Shown: piece after piece, positions 16,381-24,895 of the stretch
How positions within the stretch are numbered: position 1 is the first letter of the stretch
Layout of the letters: the number at the start of each line of letters is the position of its first letter
From: JAMXLO01 sp963819855
Lineage (GTDB): Bacteria > Pseudomonadota > Alphaproteobacteria > Acetobacterales > Acetobacteraceae
DNA length: 64,000 nucleotides
Assembly (NCBI GenBank): GCA_963819855.1
Contig: CAWFYC010000024.1
Coordinates: 136,255-200,254, forward strand
Direction of reading: 5' to 3'
The notes under the pieces: generated by a model
The model's input: the letters and a program-made list of their open reading frames with translations, nothing else
What the model was told of the DNA's origin: nothing
The model's database searches: none
Translations under genes and position numbers: made by a program

Positions 16381-17613
16381 CTACTGGGAGGCCAGGTTCT
16401 GGATGGTGTCGAGCACCTTGCCGGGCTGCTCGGAACCGCCAAACGCGAGCGGGGCATATTGCTCGAACAGGGCGGCCACGGTGGCCCAGTTCGGCGTGGT
16501 CACGTACGGTTCGGCGGTCTTCAGCGCAGCCGGCAGCGCCTCGCGCGCACCGACCACGCCAACTGCCGCGACGTCGTACCAGAATTTTTGGAAGTCTTTG
16601 CGCGCGGCGAAGGCGCGGCCGGCCTCGGCGAGGTACCGTTCAGCCTCCGGCCCGGTCATCACCTGGATCGCCTTCCAGGCTGCGTCCTTGTGCGTGCTGG
16701 TGGTCGAGATGCCGAACCCGGAACCGGCGCTCACGGTGATGCTGCCCGCCTCGCGCACCGGCACCGGCGCCATGCCGACGGTGAAGCTGGCCTTCTTCTT
16801 GATGTTCAGCAGTTGCCAGGGCCCATCGACATACATGGCGACGTTGCCGGAGGTGAAGCGCCCGTTGGCCATCGAAGAAGACTGCACGCCGCTCGCCGGC
16901 AGCAATGGCGCCACTTTGTCCTGGCTGACCAGCGCGGTATATTGTGTGAACGCGCTCTTCATGTCGGGGTTGGCCAGGTCGAGCTGGCCCTTGGTGTCGA
17001 GATAGTGCGCACCCTTCGAACGGGCGAACACCAGGAAGGCATCGGGCACGCTGGCGGCGAAGCCGAACGTGCCGTCCTTGGTCAGCGCCTTGGCGTCGCG
17101 CATGAAGTCCGCCTCGGTCCAACCCGGCGCCGGCAGGGGCACGCCTGCCTTTGCGAACATGTCGTGGTTGTAATAAAGCACCAGCGGACCGAAATCGTAC
17201 GGCAGCGCGAACTGCTTGCCGTTGCGCGACAGGCCCTTGATGATCGACGGATCGAACGCGTCGATATCGAACTTTTCCGCTGCGATGCGGTCGTCCAGCG
17301 GCACCATGAGGTCAGCGAAGCCCGGCGCGCGCAGGCTCTGCAGGCTGACGATATCGGGCAGCTTGCCGGCGGCGGCCAGCGCCGGCAGCTTGGTCCAGTA
17401 ATCGGGGAATGACGTGGTCTGAAACTCGACGGTGATGTCGGGATATTTCTGCGTGACCAGCTCGGCCACGTGCTTCCATGCCACCACCTCCGGCTCGGTG
17501 CCGGACCACATGAACCAGGTCAGATGCACCTGCTCTGCTCCGGCGGCGTGGCTGGACAGGGCGATCAGCGCGGCTGCCAGACAAGCGCGCAGGGCGCCAA
17601 GAACGCTCGTCAT
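16381..17613 (-). CDS. Sugar ABC transporter substrate-binding protein
   Basis: 410 residues, family 1 (UgpB/MalE-like) periplasmic binding protein. A Sec signal peptide occupies residues 1-26 (ending SSHAAGA before EQVHLTWFMWSG). Conserved features include WKHVAELVTQKYPDITVEFQT and the GSGFGISTTSTHKDAAWKAIQ block that closes the binding lobe. First gene of the importer operon, with two permeases downstream. The substrate is unknown. Confidence 0.92.
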   Translation of the reverse strand: MTSVLGALRACLAAALIALSSHAAGAEQVHLTWFMWSGTEPEVVAWKHVAELVTQKYPDITVEFQTTSFPDYWTKLPALAAAGKLPDIVSLQSLRAPGFADLMVPLDDRIAAEKFDIDAFDPSIIKGLSRNGKQFALPYDFGPLVLYYNHDMFAKAGVPLPAPGWTEADFMRDAKALTKDGTFGFAASVPDAFLVFARSKGAHYLDTKGQLDLANPDMKSAFTQYTALVSQDKVAPLLPASGVQSSSMANGRFTSGNVAMYVDGPWQLLNIKKKASFTVGMAPVPVREAGSITVSAGSGFGISTTSTHKDAAWKAIQVMTGPEAERYLAEAGRAFAARKDFQKFWYDVAAVGVVGAREALPAALKTAEPYVTTPNWATVAALFEQYAPLAFGGSEQPGKVLDTIQNLASQ

Positions 17614-17645
17614 CGGTATCCCCCCGGTTATTCTCGGTAATGTCC

Positions 17646-18473
17646 CTATGCTCGTCCACTGCCGATCAGCACCTCGACTCCCATGGTCAGCTTCCCGTCT
17701 ACGGATTCATATCGGGACAACCGTCTGTGGACCTCCTCGCGCACCCAGCGTCGGTCTGCCTCATCAAGCGCATGGTACACCTGCGGGATCTGCCCAACTC
17801 CTTCTTCGATCGGCGCCCAATAATCCTCGAAGCTACTGACCGAGCCTTCACGTCTGATCTGTTCCACACGGATGTCCTGAAAACCCGCATCGTTGAACAA
17901 TCCCTCCAGCCGCCTGGGATCGGCAAGGGACCATCCCATCGCGAGGACGTTGCGCTGCTCTTGGGTAAGAAATCGATCCATCGCGTCGGCTAGATTGCCC
18001 CACATGGGTAACCGATCCCTTGTGACGTTGACGCAAACCGCCACCGTCCCGCCCGCTCTGACGACGCGGCGGAACTCCGACAGGCCCGCAGCCTGGTTGG
18101 GGAAGAATTGTAGGCCGAGCTGGCATATCACGGCATCGAACGCACCATCCTTGAATGGCAAGGCCTGGCCATCGGCGTTGACCGGCCAGTACAGCGGGTC
18201 GGCAAGTCTGGCACGCGCACTCGTGACCATTTCCAGCGAGATGTCGGCGCCAACAACAAAGCCGGCGTTGCCAACGATCGGGATGGCCAGCGAAGCAGCC
18301 TCACCCGTGCCCGACGCAACATCGAGCACGCGACAAGCCTGCGCCACTTTGGCAGCGGCAAGCAGGTCTGGAACAGACAGCCGAGACCAACGTCCCAGGT
18401 AGCGATCGTAAGCTGAAGAACTGACAGCGCGCCCCGGTGCCGCATGCAAGCCTCGTCCGAAGCTGGTGCTCAT
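17646..18473 (-). CDS. Class I SAM-dependent methyltransferase
   Basis: 275 residues. Motif I RVLDVASGTGEAA (about residues 48-60), motif II near DISLEMV, and a post-motif DAVICQLGLQFFPNQ with GLSEFRRVVRAGG place it in the UbiE/Methyltransf_11 group. The C-terminal part (FEDYWAPIEEGVGQIPQVYHAL) resembles small-molecule methyltransferases. The substrate is unknown. It lies upstream of the sugar importer on the same strand, 32 bp away, so co-transcription is possible. Confidence 0.88.
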   Translation of the reverse strand: MSTSFGRGLHAAPGRAVSSSAYDRYLGRWSRLSVPDLLAAAKVAQACRVLDVASGTGEAASLAIPIVGNAGFVVGADISLEMVTSARARLADPLYWPVNADGQALPFKDGAFDAVICQLGLQFFPNQAAGLSEFRRVVRAGGTVAVCVNVTRDRLPMWGNLADAMDRFLTQEQRNVLAMGWSLADPRRLEGLFNDAGFQDIRVEQIRREGSVSSFEDYWAPIEEGVGQIPQVYHALDEADRRWVREEVHRRLSRYESVDGKLTMGVEVLIGSGRA

Positions 18474-18538
18474 TGCGGACCTCCCTCGGCGCGGTCGCTA
18501 TGGATTATAGCTGGCCTGCGCGAACCGGATAGGGACGC

Positions 18539-20068
18539 TCAGTAAATGCTGGCCGGCGACGTGTGCGGACACCAACGCGCGGCCTTCAGGAACGGCAGCA
18601 GCACCTGGATCGCGGCGGGCGTGGCGATGCGCTCCAGCGCCTCGACGGCGTAGCCAGGCACGTAACGGTTGTCGTCGTGCAGCGCGTCCTCCAGCGCCGG
18701 CACGGCTGCCTCCGCCGCGGGGCCGATCTGCGCCAGCGAGAGTGCCGCGGAAAAGCGCGCCTGCGGATCAGCGTCCTTGATCGCGCGCGACAGGGCCGCG
18801 ACGGCAGACGGCGTGGGTGGCTTCAGGCCGAGAGCCTCGATCGCGTTGATGCGCACCGCAGCGGCCGGATCCTGTGTGGCGCGGGCGAGCGCGTCGGCGA
18901 CCTCGGTGCCAGTGCCGGCGATCTCGCCCAGCGCAAATGCGGCGAGCTTGCGTGCCCGTGAACCGGCGCCGTTGGCGAGAATGGCGAGCAGACCAGGCAC
19001 CGCGGGCGCGCCGATCTCGGCCAGGCCAAAGGCGGCGCTGCGGGCCGGCATCGCCGCATCCGGGCGACTGCCGTCATGCGAGCCGCGGTCGAGATCGGTG
19101 TCCTCCTCGGTGTCCTTGCGGATGACGTCGAGCAACGGCGGCACCGCATCGGCGCCGGCGCTGGCCATGGCATAGGCAGCATCGACGGCGATCGGTTCGA
19201 GCGGGTCGTGCAGCAGCGCGGCCAGCGCGGGCAGGTGGGCGCGCGCGGTAGCACCGCTGCGAGCGATGGCGTTGATGGCGGCGAGGCGCCTGCGCGGATC
19301 GGCATCGGCAAGTCCGGCGGCATCGATGTCGTTGACCGGCACGTCCCGCCTGCCCACGCCCCGCAGCCAGTCCCATTGCCGACGCCAGACCGCCGACAGA
19401 TCGAGGCCGGGCAGTTCGTCCAGCCGCCAGTCCGGATCGGCATGGTGCCAGCTCGGCGCGTCGGGTTCCCGCATGCGGATGAACTCGAACTTCATCATGA
19501 ACCGCTTGTCCTGCGTGCAGTTCTGCATCTTGCGGTGCCAAATGTCGTAATGGATCAGCAGGAAGCCACCAGTCTCCAGGCAGCCCGCAACTTCCGGCAT
19601 CAGCGCCTCGTCCGGCCGCTGCGACTGGTACTGGCTGCCGGGGATCACGCCGGTGGGACCGCGTTCGAGCGGAGTAGCCTGCGGCACGTACATGATCATC
19701 GCCCAGCGTAAGCGATGGTTGCGCACGCGGCGCAGATAGCCCCAGTAGCTGTCCTTGTGGATGTGCTGCGCGTCGGAGCCCGGCGGATTGTTGTGCAGGG
19801 CGCGGTGCGGGTGCATCACGTAATCCGGCCCGACCACGCTGGTCAGCGCACCGCGCACCACGGGGTCGGCGAACACCTGGTTCAGCTCGGGTACCGCCGG
19901 CAGCAGATTGTTGCCAGGGTTGAGATTGGCCTCGGCGCCGATCAGCGCGTCGAACCGCTCGAAGATGCCGCGATGAAAACTGTCCGGCAGTTCCGTGCGC
20001 AGGCAGAGATAGCCGTGCGCGACAAAGCGCTGCATCTGGTCGTCGGTGAGCAGTCTCGGCGTGGTCAT
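18539..20068 (-). CDS. Phytanoyl-CoA dioxygenase (PhyH)-like protein fused to HEAT repeats
   Basis: ATG 20068 gives 509 residues. Residues about 1-235 are a PhyH-type Fe(II)/2-oxoglutarate oxygenase: the H-x-D pair lies in QHIHKDSYWG, the distal His in LIHYDIWHRK, and a GVIPGSQYQSQ loop lies between. Residues about 255-500 are PBS-lyase/HEAT-type repeats (DPRRRLAAINAIARSG, AAFGLAEIGAPAVPGLLAIL, RFSAALSLAQIGPAAEAAVPAL). The fusion suggests an oxygenase acting on a protein- or scaffold-bound substrate. It is divergent from hypB and lies upstream of the methyltransferase on the same strand (66-bp gap). Substrate unknown. Confidence 0.82.
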   Translation of the reverse strand: MTTPRLLTDDQMQRFVAHGYLCLRTELPDSFHRGIFERFDALIGAEANLNPGNNLLPAVPELNQVFADPVVRGALTSVVGPDYVMHPHRALHNNPPGSDAQHIHKDSYWGYLRRVRNHRLRWAMIMYVPQATPLERGPTGVIPGSQYQSQRPDEALMPEVAGCLETGGFLLIHYDIWHRKMQNCTQDKRFMMKFEFIRMREPDAPSWHHADPDWRLDELPGLDLSAVWRRQWDWLRGVGRRDVPVNDIDAAGLADADPRRRLAAINAIARSGATARAHLPALAALLHDPLEPIAVDAAYAMASAGADAVPPLLDVIRKDTEEDTDLDRGSHDGSRPDAAMPARSAAFGLAEIGAPAVPGLLAILANGAGSRARKLAAFALGEIAGTGTEVADALARATQDPAAAVRINAIEALGLKPPTPSAVAALSRAIKDADPQARFSAALSLAQIGPAAEAAVPALEDALHDDNRYVPGYAVEALERIATPAAIQVLLPFLKAARWCPHTSPASIY

Positions 20069-20305
20069 GGGCGGGGGCTCCGGTCTTGCGCACGGTGCGG
20101 CACACGGCTTTGTCGTCTTGCGCGGCAGTGACAGCGGGCACAGTACATCAGGGTTCCGGCGCGGCAAACCGGCCCGGACGCTTCACATTGTGTTCATGCA
20201 TTGATAACAATGATCACGCAGTTCCGCACGCGGCGGCGTCAAGCCGTGCCGCGGCAACCTACGCCGGGCGATTGAAGACGGCGTCGAGCAACGGGAGATG
20301 CCCAA

Positions 20306-21190
20306 ATGTGCGCGATCTGCGGCTGCGGGACCGAGACAGTCGAGGGCAAGCCGACGACCGCAGGCATGCAGCCGCACTCGCATCACCCTCATCATCATCA
20401 TCACGACGATCACCACCACCATCATGACGATGGCGCCGGACTTCGTCGGGCTGAGGGTCTGTTGGATGCCGGCGGTGGTCTTGCCGGTGTCCATATACCG
20501 GGTTTCAGCCAGGAGCGGATTGTCCGCATCGAGCGGGACATTCTCGCGAAAAACGATGCCTACGCCCACGACAACCGCATGCGACTCGCCCGTACCGGCA
20601 CCTTCGCGCTGAACATCGTCTCAAGCCCGGGCTCCGGCAAGACGACGCTGCTCTGCCGCGCCATCCACGATCTCAAGCACCACCATCCGATTGCGGTGAT
20701 CGAGGGCGACCAGCAGACCTCCAACGACGCCGAGCGCATCCGTGCCACCGGCGTTGCCGCGGTGCAGGTCAACACCGGCCGGGGCTGCCATCTCGACGCG
20801 CACATGGTCGGCCACGCGCTCGACGATCTGCCGAGCGAGCCGGACGGCCTGCTGTTCATCGAGAATGTCGGCAATCTCGTCTGCCCGTCCGGCTTCGACC
20901 TCGGCGAGGCGCACAAGGTGGTGGTGCTGTCGGTCACTGAGGGCGAGGACAAACCCCTGAAGTACCCGGATATGTTTGCCGCCTCCGACCTGATGCTGCT
21001 GAACAAGTCCGACCTGCTGCCACATCTCGAGTTCGACGTAGCCGCCTGCATGGCCGCAGCGCTGCGGGTGAACCCGCGGCTGCAGATCCTGACGGTTTCG
21101 GCGCGCACCGGCGATGGTCTTGCCGCCTTCTACGCCTGGATCGAGGCGCGCGCCGCTGCGGCACGAGCTGCGCGGTTCGCCGAGGCCTGA
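20306..21190 (+). CDS. hypB: Hydrogenase nickel incorporation GTPase HypB
   Basis: Delivers Ni to NiFe-hydrogenase precursors with HypA. 294 residues. The N-terminal high-affinity metal motif CAICGCG is followed by a His/Asp-rich stretch (residues 24-40, 12 His), likely Ni storage. The P-loop is PGSGKTT (108-114), then IEGDQQTSNDAERI and the Ni/Zn site GRGCHLDAHM. G4 is NKSD. An SD GGGAG precedes ATG 20306. It is tail to tail with hypA (1 bp between stops) instead of the usual hypAB operon, and no hydrogenase catalytic gene adjoins it. Confidence 0.96.
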   Translation: MCAICGCGTETVEGKPTTAGMQPHSHHPHHHHHDDHHHHHDDGAGLRRAEGLLDAGGGLAGVHIPGFSQERIVRIERDILAKNDAYAHDNRMRLARTGTFALNIVSSPGSGKTTLLCRAIHDLKHHHPIAVIEGDQQTSNDAERIRATGVAAVQVNTGRGCHLDAHMVGHALDDLPSEPDGLLFIENVGNLVCPSGFDLGEAHKVVVLSVTEGEDKPLKYPDMFAASDLMLLNKSDLLPHLEFDVAACMAAALRVNPRLQILTVSARTGDGLAAFYAWIEARAAAARAARFAEA

Positions 21191-21191
21191 A

Positions 21192-21533
21192 TCATTCCCC
21201 TTCGAATGACACCACGCGCATTTCGCGCCCGGCGTGGATCTTGCGAGCGAAACTGCCGCAGGCCGGGCAGGCGGCGATGAGCGTCGCCGGCGCGTACTGA
21301 TTGCCGCAGTCGTCGCAGCTTGCCTGCAAGCCGATCCGGTTGATGACCAGCTCCGCACCGGCCGCCACGGTATCCTCTGCCGTGATGGAGAAACAGAACT
21401 CCAGTGCCTGCGGTTCGACCGACGCCGCAACCCCGACTTCGACCACCACGCGCGAGACGTGCGCCATACGCTCCTGCCGGGCGCAACTCACCACGAGGTC
21501 GACGATACTTTCGCTGAGCGCCAATTCATGCAT
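21192..21533 (-). CDS. hypA: Hydrogenase maturation nickel metallochaperone HypA
   Basis: 113 residues. The N-terminal MHEL provides the Ni-binding His 2. Four zinc-binding cysteines form CDDCG and CPACG near residues 73-92. It passes Ni to the hydrogenase large subunit with HypB. It converges on hypB with stops 1 bp apart and so must be transcribed from its own promoter, next to the dispersed repeat at 21648. Other hyp genes and the hydrogenase structural genes are not in the window. Confidence 0.95.
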   Translation of the reverse strand: MHELALSESIVDLVVSCARQERMAHVSRVVVEVGVAASVEPQALEFCFSITAEDTVAAGAELVINRIGLQASCDDCGNQYAPATLIAACPACGSFARKIHAGREMRVVSFEGE

Positions 21534-21647
21534 GAAATCCGACCCAAGTGCCGTTAGCGGAGCATAGCTGGATTCGATTGCGACGATCGAACTGCATCAA
21601 CGGCTTGAAGCTGCGCCATCGGCGATAGCGCGCCCGGGCTCCGCCCT

Positions 21648-21874
21648 GAAACCCGCCAGGGGGGCCTCGCCCCCCTGGACCCCCCAGCAAAGGCGGAGCC
21701 TTTGCAATCCATCCGTTCGGGTCCGGTGCGGGTGGGGGTGTCCGGTCCTGGCAATGCCAGGACCGGACACCCCCACCCGCACCGGACCCAAATGAAGGGT
21801 TCCAAGGGCTGCGCCCTTGGCGGGAGCCCAGAGGGCAGAGCCCTCTGGTGGGGTCCGGGGCAAAGCCCCGGGTG
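21648..21874. repeat. Dispersed stem-loop repeat, family 2, copy 1 (with inserted palindrome)
   Basis: A chain of GC-rich hairpins: CCAGGGGGGC/GCCCCCCTGG, CAAAGGC/GCCTTTG, CCAAGGGC/GCCCTTGG, CCAGAGGGC/GCCCTCTGG and CCGGGGC/GCCCCGG. The same chain occurs in reverse orientation at 27231-27366. This copy is about 90 bp longer because a 71-bp palindrome sits at the centre. It fills the gap between hypA and the DSD1-type gene; in-frame readings of it are not genes. Confidence 0.85.
21719..21789. repeat. 71-bp perfect palindrome inside the family-2 repeat
   Basis: Arms of 35 bp, perfectly complementary, around a single central A (…CCTGGCA-A-TGCCAGG…). The outer ends read GGGTCCGGTG and CACCGGACCC. 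The corresponding point of copy 2 (27231-27366) holds only a short unrelated linker, so this looks like an insertion or an expansion of the apical stem. Confidence 0.9.
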
Positions 21875-21878
21875 TCGC

Positions 21879-22988
21879 CTACCTGATGCGGCCGCGCGCC
21901 GCGACCGGCCAGATCGCCTCGATCCGGCCGCCGCGAACCGCCGCAATCTCTTCGTGCAGGTGCACGGTGGTATCGCCGTAGCCGACCACGAACAGCACCT
22001 TGTCACCGACCGCCGGCGTATCGCTCGGCGCGTCGAGTTCCACCGTCGCGTGCTCGGCTGACAGCGCCACGCCGCGCACGCCGGTGAGCCCGAGTGGTGA
22101 GGGAACCGCCCCGTCGCTGCTCATCGCCTTCTTGCCGGCATCGAGGATGATACGCGTTGGCGTGGGCCGGCTGGTCACGCTCGCCAGCAGATGCAGGCCG
22201 GCCGGATAATCCAGGTGGAACCGCTCACGATACAGCATGTCGCTGAAAATCGCGCCGCCGGCCTCGATTTCCGTGATCCCCGGCTGCATCGCGCAGTACG
22301 GCAAGGTGCCGCTGCCGCCGCAGCTCACGATGTCGATGCGATGGCCGGCCCGGCGGCAGGCATCCGCACTGGCGGTGAACGTGGCGACGGCCTCGCCCAC
22401 CACACGCGCCTTTTCGGCTGGATCGGCGAGCGTGACGGCCTGGCTCTCCCAGGTCATCAATCCCACCAGCCGCACGCCCTTCATCGTCGCGACCGCATTG
22501 GCCAGCGCGACCACCGGCGCGCCGGGTGCCACGCCGGCGCGGTTCATGCCGACATTCACCTCGATCACGACCGGCACGATCACGCCCGCGCGCTCCGCCG
22601 CCGCGGCGATCGGCGCACAGTTGGCAACGGAATCGATCCCGACCATCACCTCGGCCCGCGACTGTAGTGCCACCAAACGCGCGATCTTCGGCGCGCCGAC
22701 GATCTCGTTCGCGATCAGAATGCTGCGCACGCCGGCCGCTGCCATCACCTCGGCTTCGCCGACCTTGGCGCAGGTGATGCCGATGGCGCCGGCGGCCAAC
22801 TCCTTGCGCACGATCTCGACGGTCTTGTTGCCCTTCACGTGCGGGCGCCAGTTGACGCCGTTGTCGCGGCACAGCTTCGCGATGCGTGTGATATTGGCCT
22901 CGACGATATCGAGATCGACCATCAACGCCGGCGTGTCGAGCGCCATCAGGGTTTGGCCAAGCAACGGCGTGGTAGCGACGTCATTCAT
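21879..22988 (-). CDS. DSD1-family PLP-dependent aldolase/racemase (D-threonine aldolase-like)
   Basis: 369 residues with an alanine-racemase-like TIM barrel and a C-terminal beta domain. The PLP lysine should lie in WRPHVKGNKT near residue 51; other family features are IEVNVGMNRAG, VSCGGSGTLPY and the C-terminal metal-binding HLHEE. Members include D-threonine aldolase, D-serine dehydratase and 3-hydroxy-D-aspartate aldolase; which activity applies cannot be told. It is monocistronic, with family-2 repeat DNA just downstream. Confidence 0.85.
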   Translation of the reverse strand: MNDVATTPLLGQTLMALDTPALMVDLDIVEANITRIAKLCRDNGVNWRPHVKGNKTVEIVRKELAAGAIGITCAKVGEAEVMAAAGVRSILIANEIVGAPKIARLVALQSRAEVMVGIDSVANCAPIAAAAERAGVIVPVVIEVNVGMNRAGVAPGAPVVALANAVATMKGVRLVGLMTWESQAVTLADPAEKARVVGEAVATFTASADACRRAGHRIDIVSCGGSGTLPYCAMQPGITEIEAGGAIFSDMLYRERFHLDYPAGLHLLASVTSRPTPTRIILDAGKKAMSSDGAVPSPLGLTGVRGVALSAEHATVELDAPSDTPAVGDKVLFVVGYGDTTVHLHEEIAAVRGGRIEAIWPVAARGRIR

Positions 22989-23100
22989 GATGTCATCTCC
23001 AGGGTTGCCGTGACGACGGCACGATCAGGTTGCTGTCGTCTCGTGGCACCGGTTGGAGCGCGGCACAAGGTTTGCGCCGGCGGAGCGCCGCTTCGCCGCG

Positions 23101-23614
23101 TCAGGATTTCCTTGGCTGACCGGATGCCGCAATCACCGATCGCAATCCCGCAAGCGCCTCTTGCAAAGCTGCCTGCTTCGATTCGTCGAACGAGGTTCGC
23201 AAGATCCTTGCACCACTGCCCCGCAGCGCTGCCAGCACCTTGTCCGTGGTCAACCTGCGGATCAGCAGGAACAGGGCGGCATTGCCCGACTGCAGCGTCT
23301 TGCCTGCCTCAGCCAAGAAGTCATCGTCGATGCCGAGATCCGTAAGCATGCCGCCAGGTGCACTCCAACCCGTACCGGCGAGCGGCACTATGAACAGCAG
23401 CCCGATCAAGCAGCTCCAGAACAAGCCGGACGCAGCATCTGCCGCCAACGGGCGGATCAACCGGTTCAGCCTGATCTGACCCGCCGCGCACTTCGTCGCG
23501 ATCACTATGTCGCCCGGTTCAATCAGATACTCCTGTCGCATGTCCAACAGCGTGCGGCGAACCGCTACTGCCTTCCTCTCGGTTGAGATATTCGATTACC
23601 AGCAGATCGGGCAT
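23101..23614 (-). pseudogene. DUF1269 membrane protein gene with a frameshift near its start
   Basis: From ATG 23614 the frame reads MPDLLVIEY and is then lost. Shifting by one base restores TERKAVAVRRTLLDMRQEYLIEPGDIVIAT and the rest of a DUF1269 protein (TM region GLFWSCLIGLLFIVPLAG, LTDLGIDDDFL, GNAALFLLIRR). One extra base at about 23584-23587 explains the break. The segment after PLAG is also some residues shorter than usual for the family. It is either a recent pseudogene or a sequencing error; the remaining frame from 23547 lacks the conserved N-terminus. Confidence 0.7.
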
Positions 23615-23741
23615 CGTCACGTGCGACATTGCCTCGCAGTCTAGCGGTCGCCGTATCGGCAAGGATCAGCCTGGAATCCCGTTGCGTTGCGCTGCGTCGC
23701 AATCAGGCATCGGCTATAGGGCGCGAAGCATCATGGGCGCG

Positions 23742-24758
23742 CTAGAAATCCCGCAGCAGGTCACTGAAGCCGGCAATCTCGTGCACCGCCCGCTGCATCG
23801 GCATCGGCGAAATGGCAAGCCCGGCCAACGCGGCGGACCGCACCTCGCTCGGGCTGCAGCCGAACTCCTTCTTGAATGTGCGACTGAAACTTGAAGCATC
23901 CGGGAAACAAAGATCATCGGCCATCGTCACGATCTTGAAATCCGATGCCGGATTACTCAGCATCGAATGCGCCTCGAGCAACCGCTGCCGCTGAATGTAG
24001 CGGGCCACACCGCCAACAGCTTCCAACAGCCGGTACAGATTCGAGCGGGAAACGCCGACCAATCGGCACAGTGTCGCGGGACCAAGGACAGGCGAGCGCA
24101 GGTGCCGTTGGACAGCCTTGCGCACCCGTTCCATCCTGCCAAGCTCGATCTGGTTCCTTGCCACCGCTGCCCGCGCCGGAGATGGAGCGACCGCGGCGGC
24201 AACCATCGCCCGTACGGCGTTCGTCAGCGCCGGGATCTCACCCGGTGTCAGCGCCGGCAACCTGCGTTCCAGCGCAAGCATATAGTCGCCGAGCAGATGG
24301 CCGAGCGGTGTGTCCAGGACCGAGCCACGCGCGGCATCGAGTAGCGGCGCGATGTCCTGGAACCCGTCGCGTGGCAGGAAGAACTGGACGCGATCGACGT
24401 GCGTCCGCTCGCTTTCCGATTCCTCCCCAAGCGACCAGAGATAGGGCACGCCGGAGGGAACTTCGAACGACGACGCGTCGGCCTTGACCAGCATCGCGCC
24501 CTGTTGGGCATAAGTCAGCACCCAATGATCGATCGGATCCCGCCTCACATGGGTTCTGCTTCGCAGCACGCGTACCGGCGGCGCCGACACGCGGCTCATG
24601 ACGAGGCCGCCCAGTTTCCAGACGCGGTTCTCGGCCAGAAATTCATCGTCGGCGCAAGGCAGAGGCGTCACGTCGAGCACAGGCCGGAACCATTCGTGCC
24701 AGGCATCCGGCCGATCCCCTCGGGCCAATGATCTCGTCGAGAAGACGTCCGGCGTCAT
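23742..24758 (-). CDS. AraC-family transcriptional regulator
   Basis: 338 residues. The C-terminal ~100 residues form the double HTH: GPATLCRLVGVSRSNLYRLL, then IVTMADDLCFPDASSFSRTFKKEFGCSPSEVR. The N-terminal 200 residues are an AraC-binding-like sensor domain with no recognised ligand motif (begins FSTRSLARGDRPDAWHEWF). No metabolic gene adjoins it in a divergent layout that would identify a target. Confidence 0.9.
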   Translation of the reverse strand: MTPDVFSTRSLARGDRPDAWHEWFRPVLDVTPLPCADDEFLAENRVWKLGGLVMSRVSAPPVRVLRSRTHVRRDPIDHWVLTYAQQGAMLVKADASSFEVPSGVPYLWSLGEESESERTHVDRVQFFLPRDGFQDIAPLLDAARGSVLDTPLGHLLGDYMLALERRLPALTPGEIPALTNAVRAMVAAAVAPSPARAAVARNQIELGRMERVRKAVQRHLRSPVLGPATLCRLVGVSRSNLYRLLEAVGGVARYIQRQRLLEAHSMLSNPASDFKIVTMADDLCFPDASSFSRTFKKEFGCSPSEVRSAALAGLAISPMPMQRAVHEIAGFSDLLRDF

Positions 24759-24895
24759 GGTATGTTACCCGCGTCGACCAATGCCCCTACCTTCGGGGAC
24801 GTGTGATCCGCCCCGATTTCGAAGCCTGGTCGTCGTGGCGATGCGGTTTGTCAACACAAACCTCATTGATCATCTGATCGCCGCCATCAGGCCAG

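Noticed and set aside
15289..17412. A 707-codon open frame on the plus strand opposite the sugar importer genes
   Set aside because: Antisense shadow of three well-supported genes; composition is low-complexity Gln/Arg/His typical of GC-rich antisense frames. The same applies to long antisense frames at 2622-4613, 12256-14010 and 37948-39963.
21702..22061. Open frames across the family-2 repeat, with recurring GCALGGSPEGRALW
   Set aside because: They translate the repeat hairpins; the same peptide appears from the other copy near 27240 and has no independent coding support.
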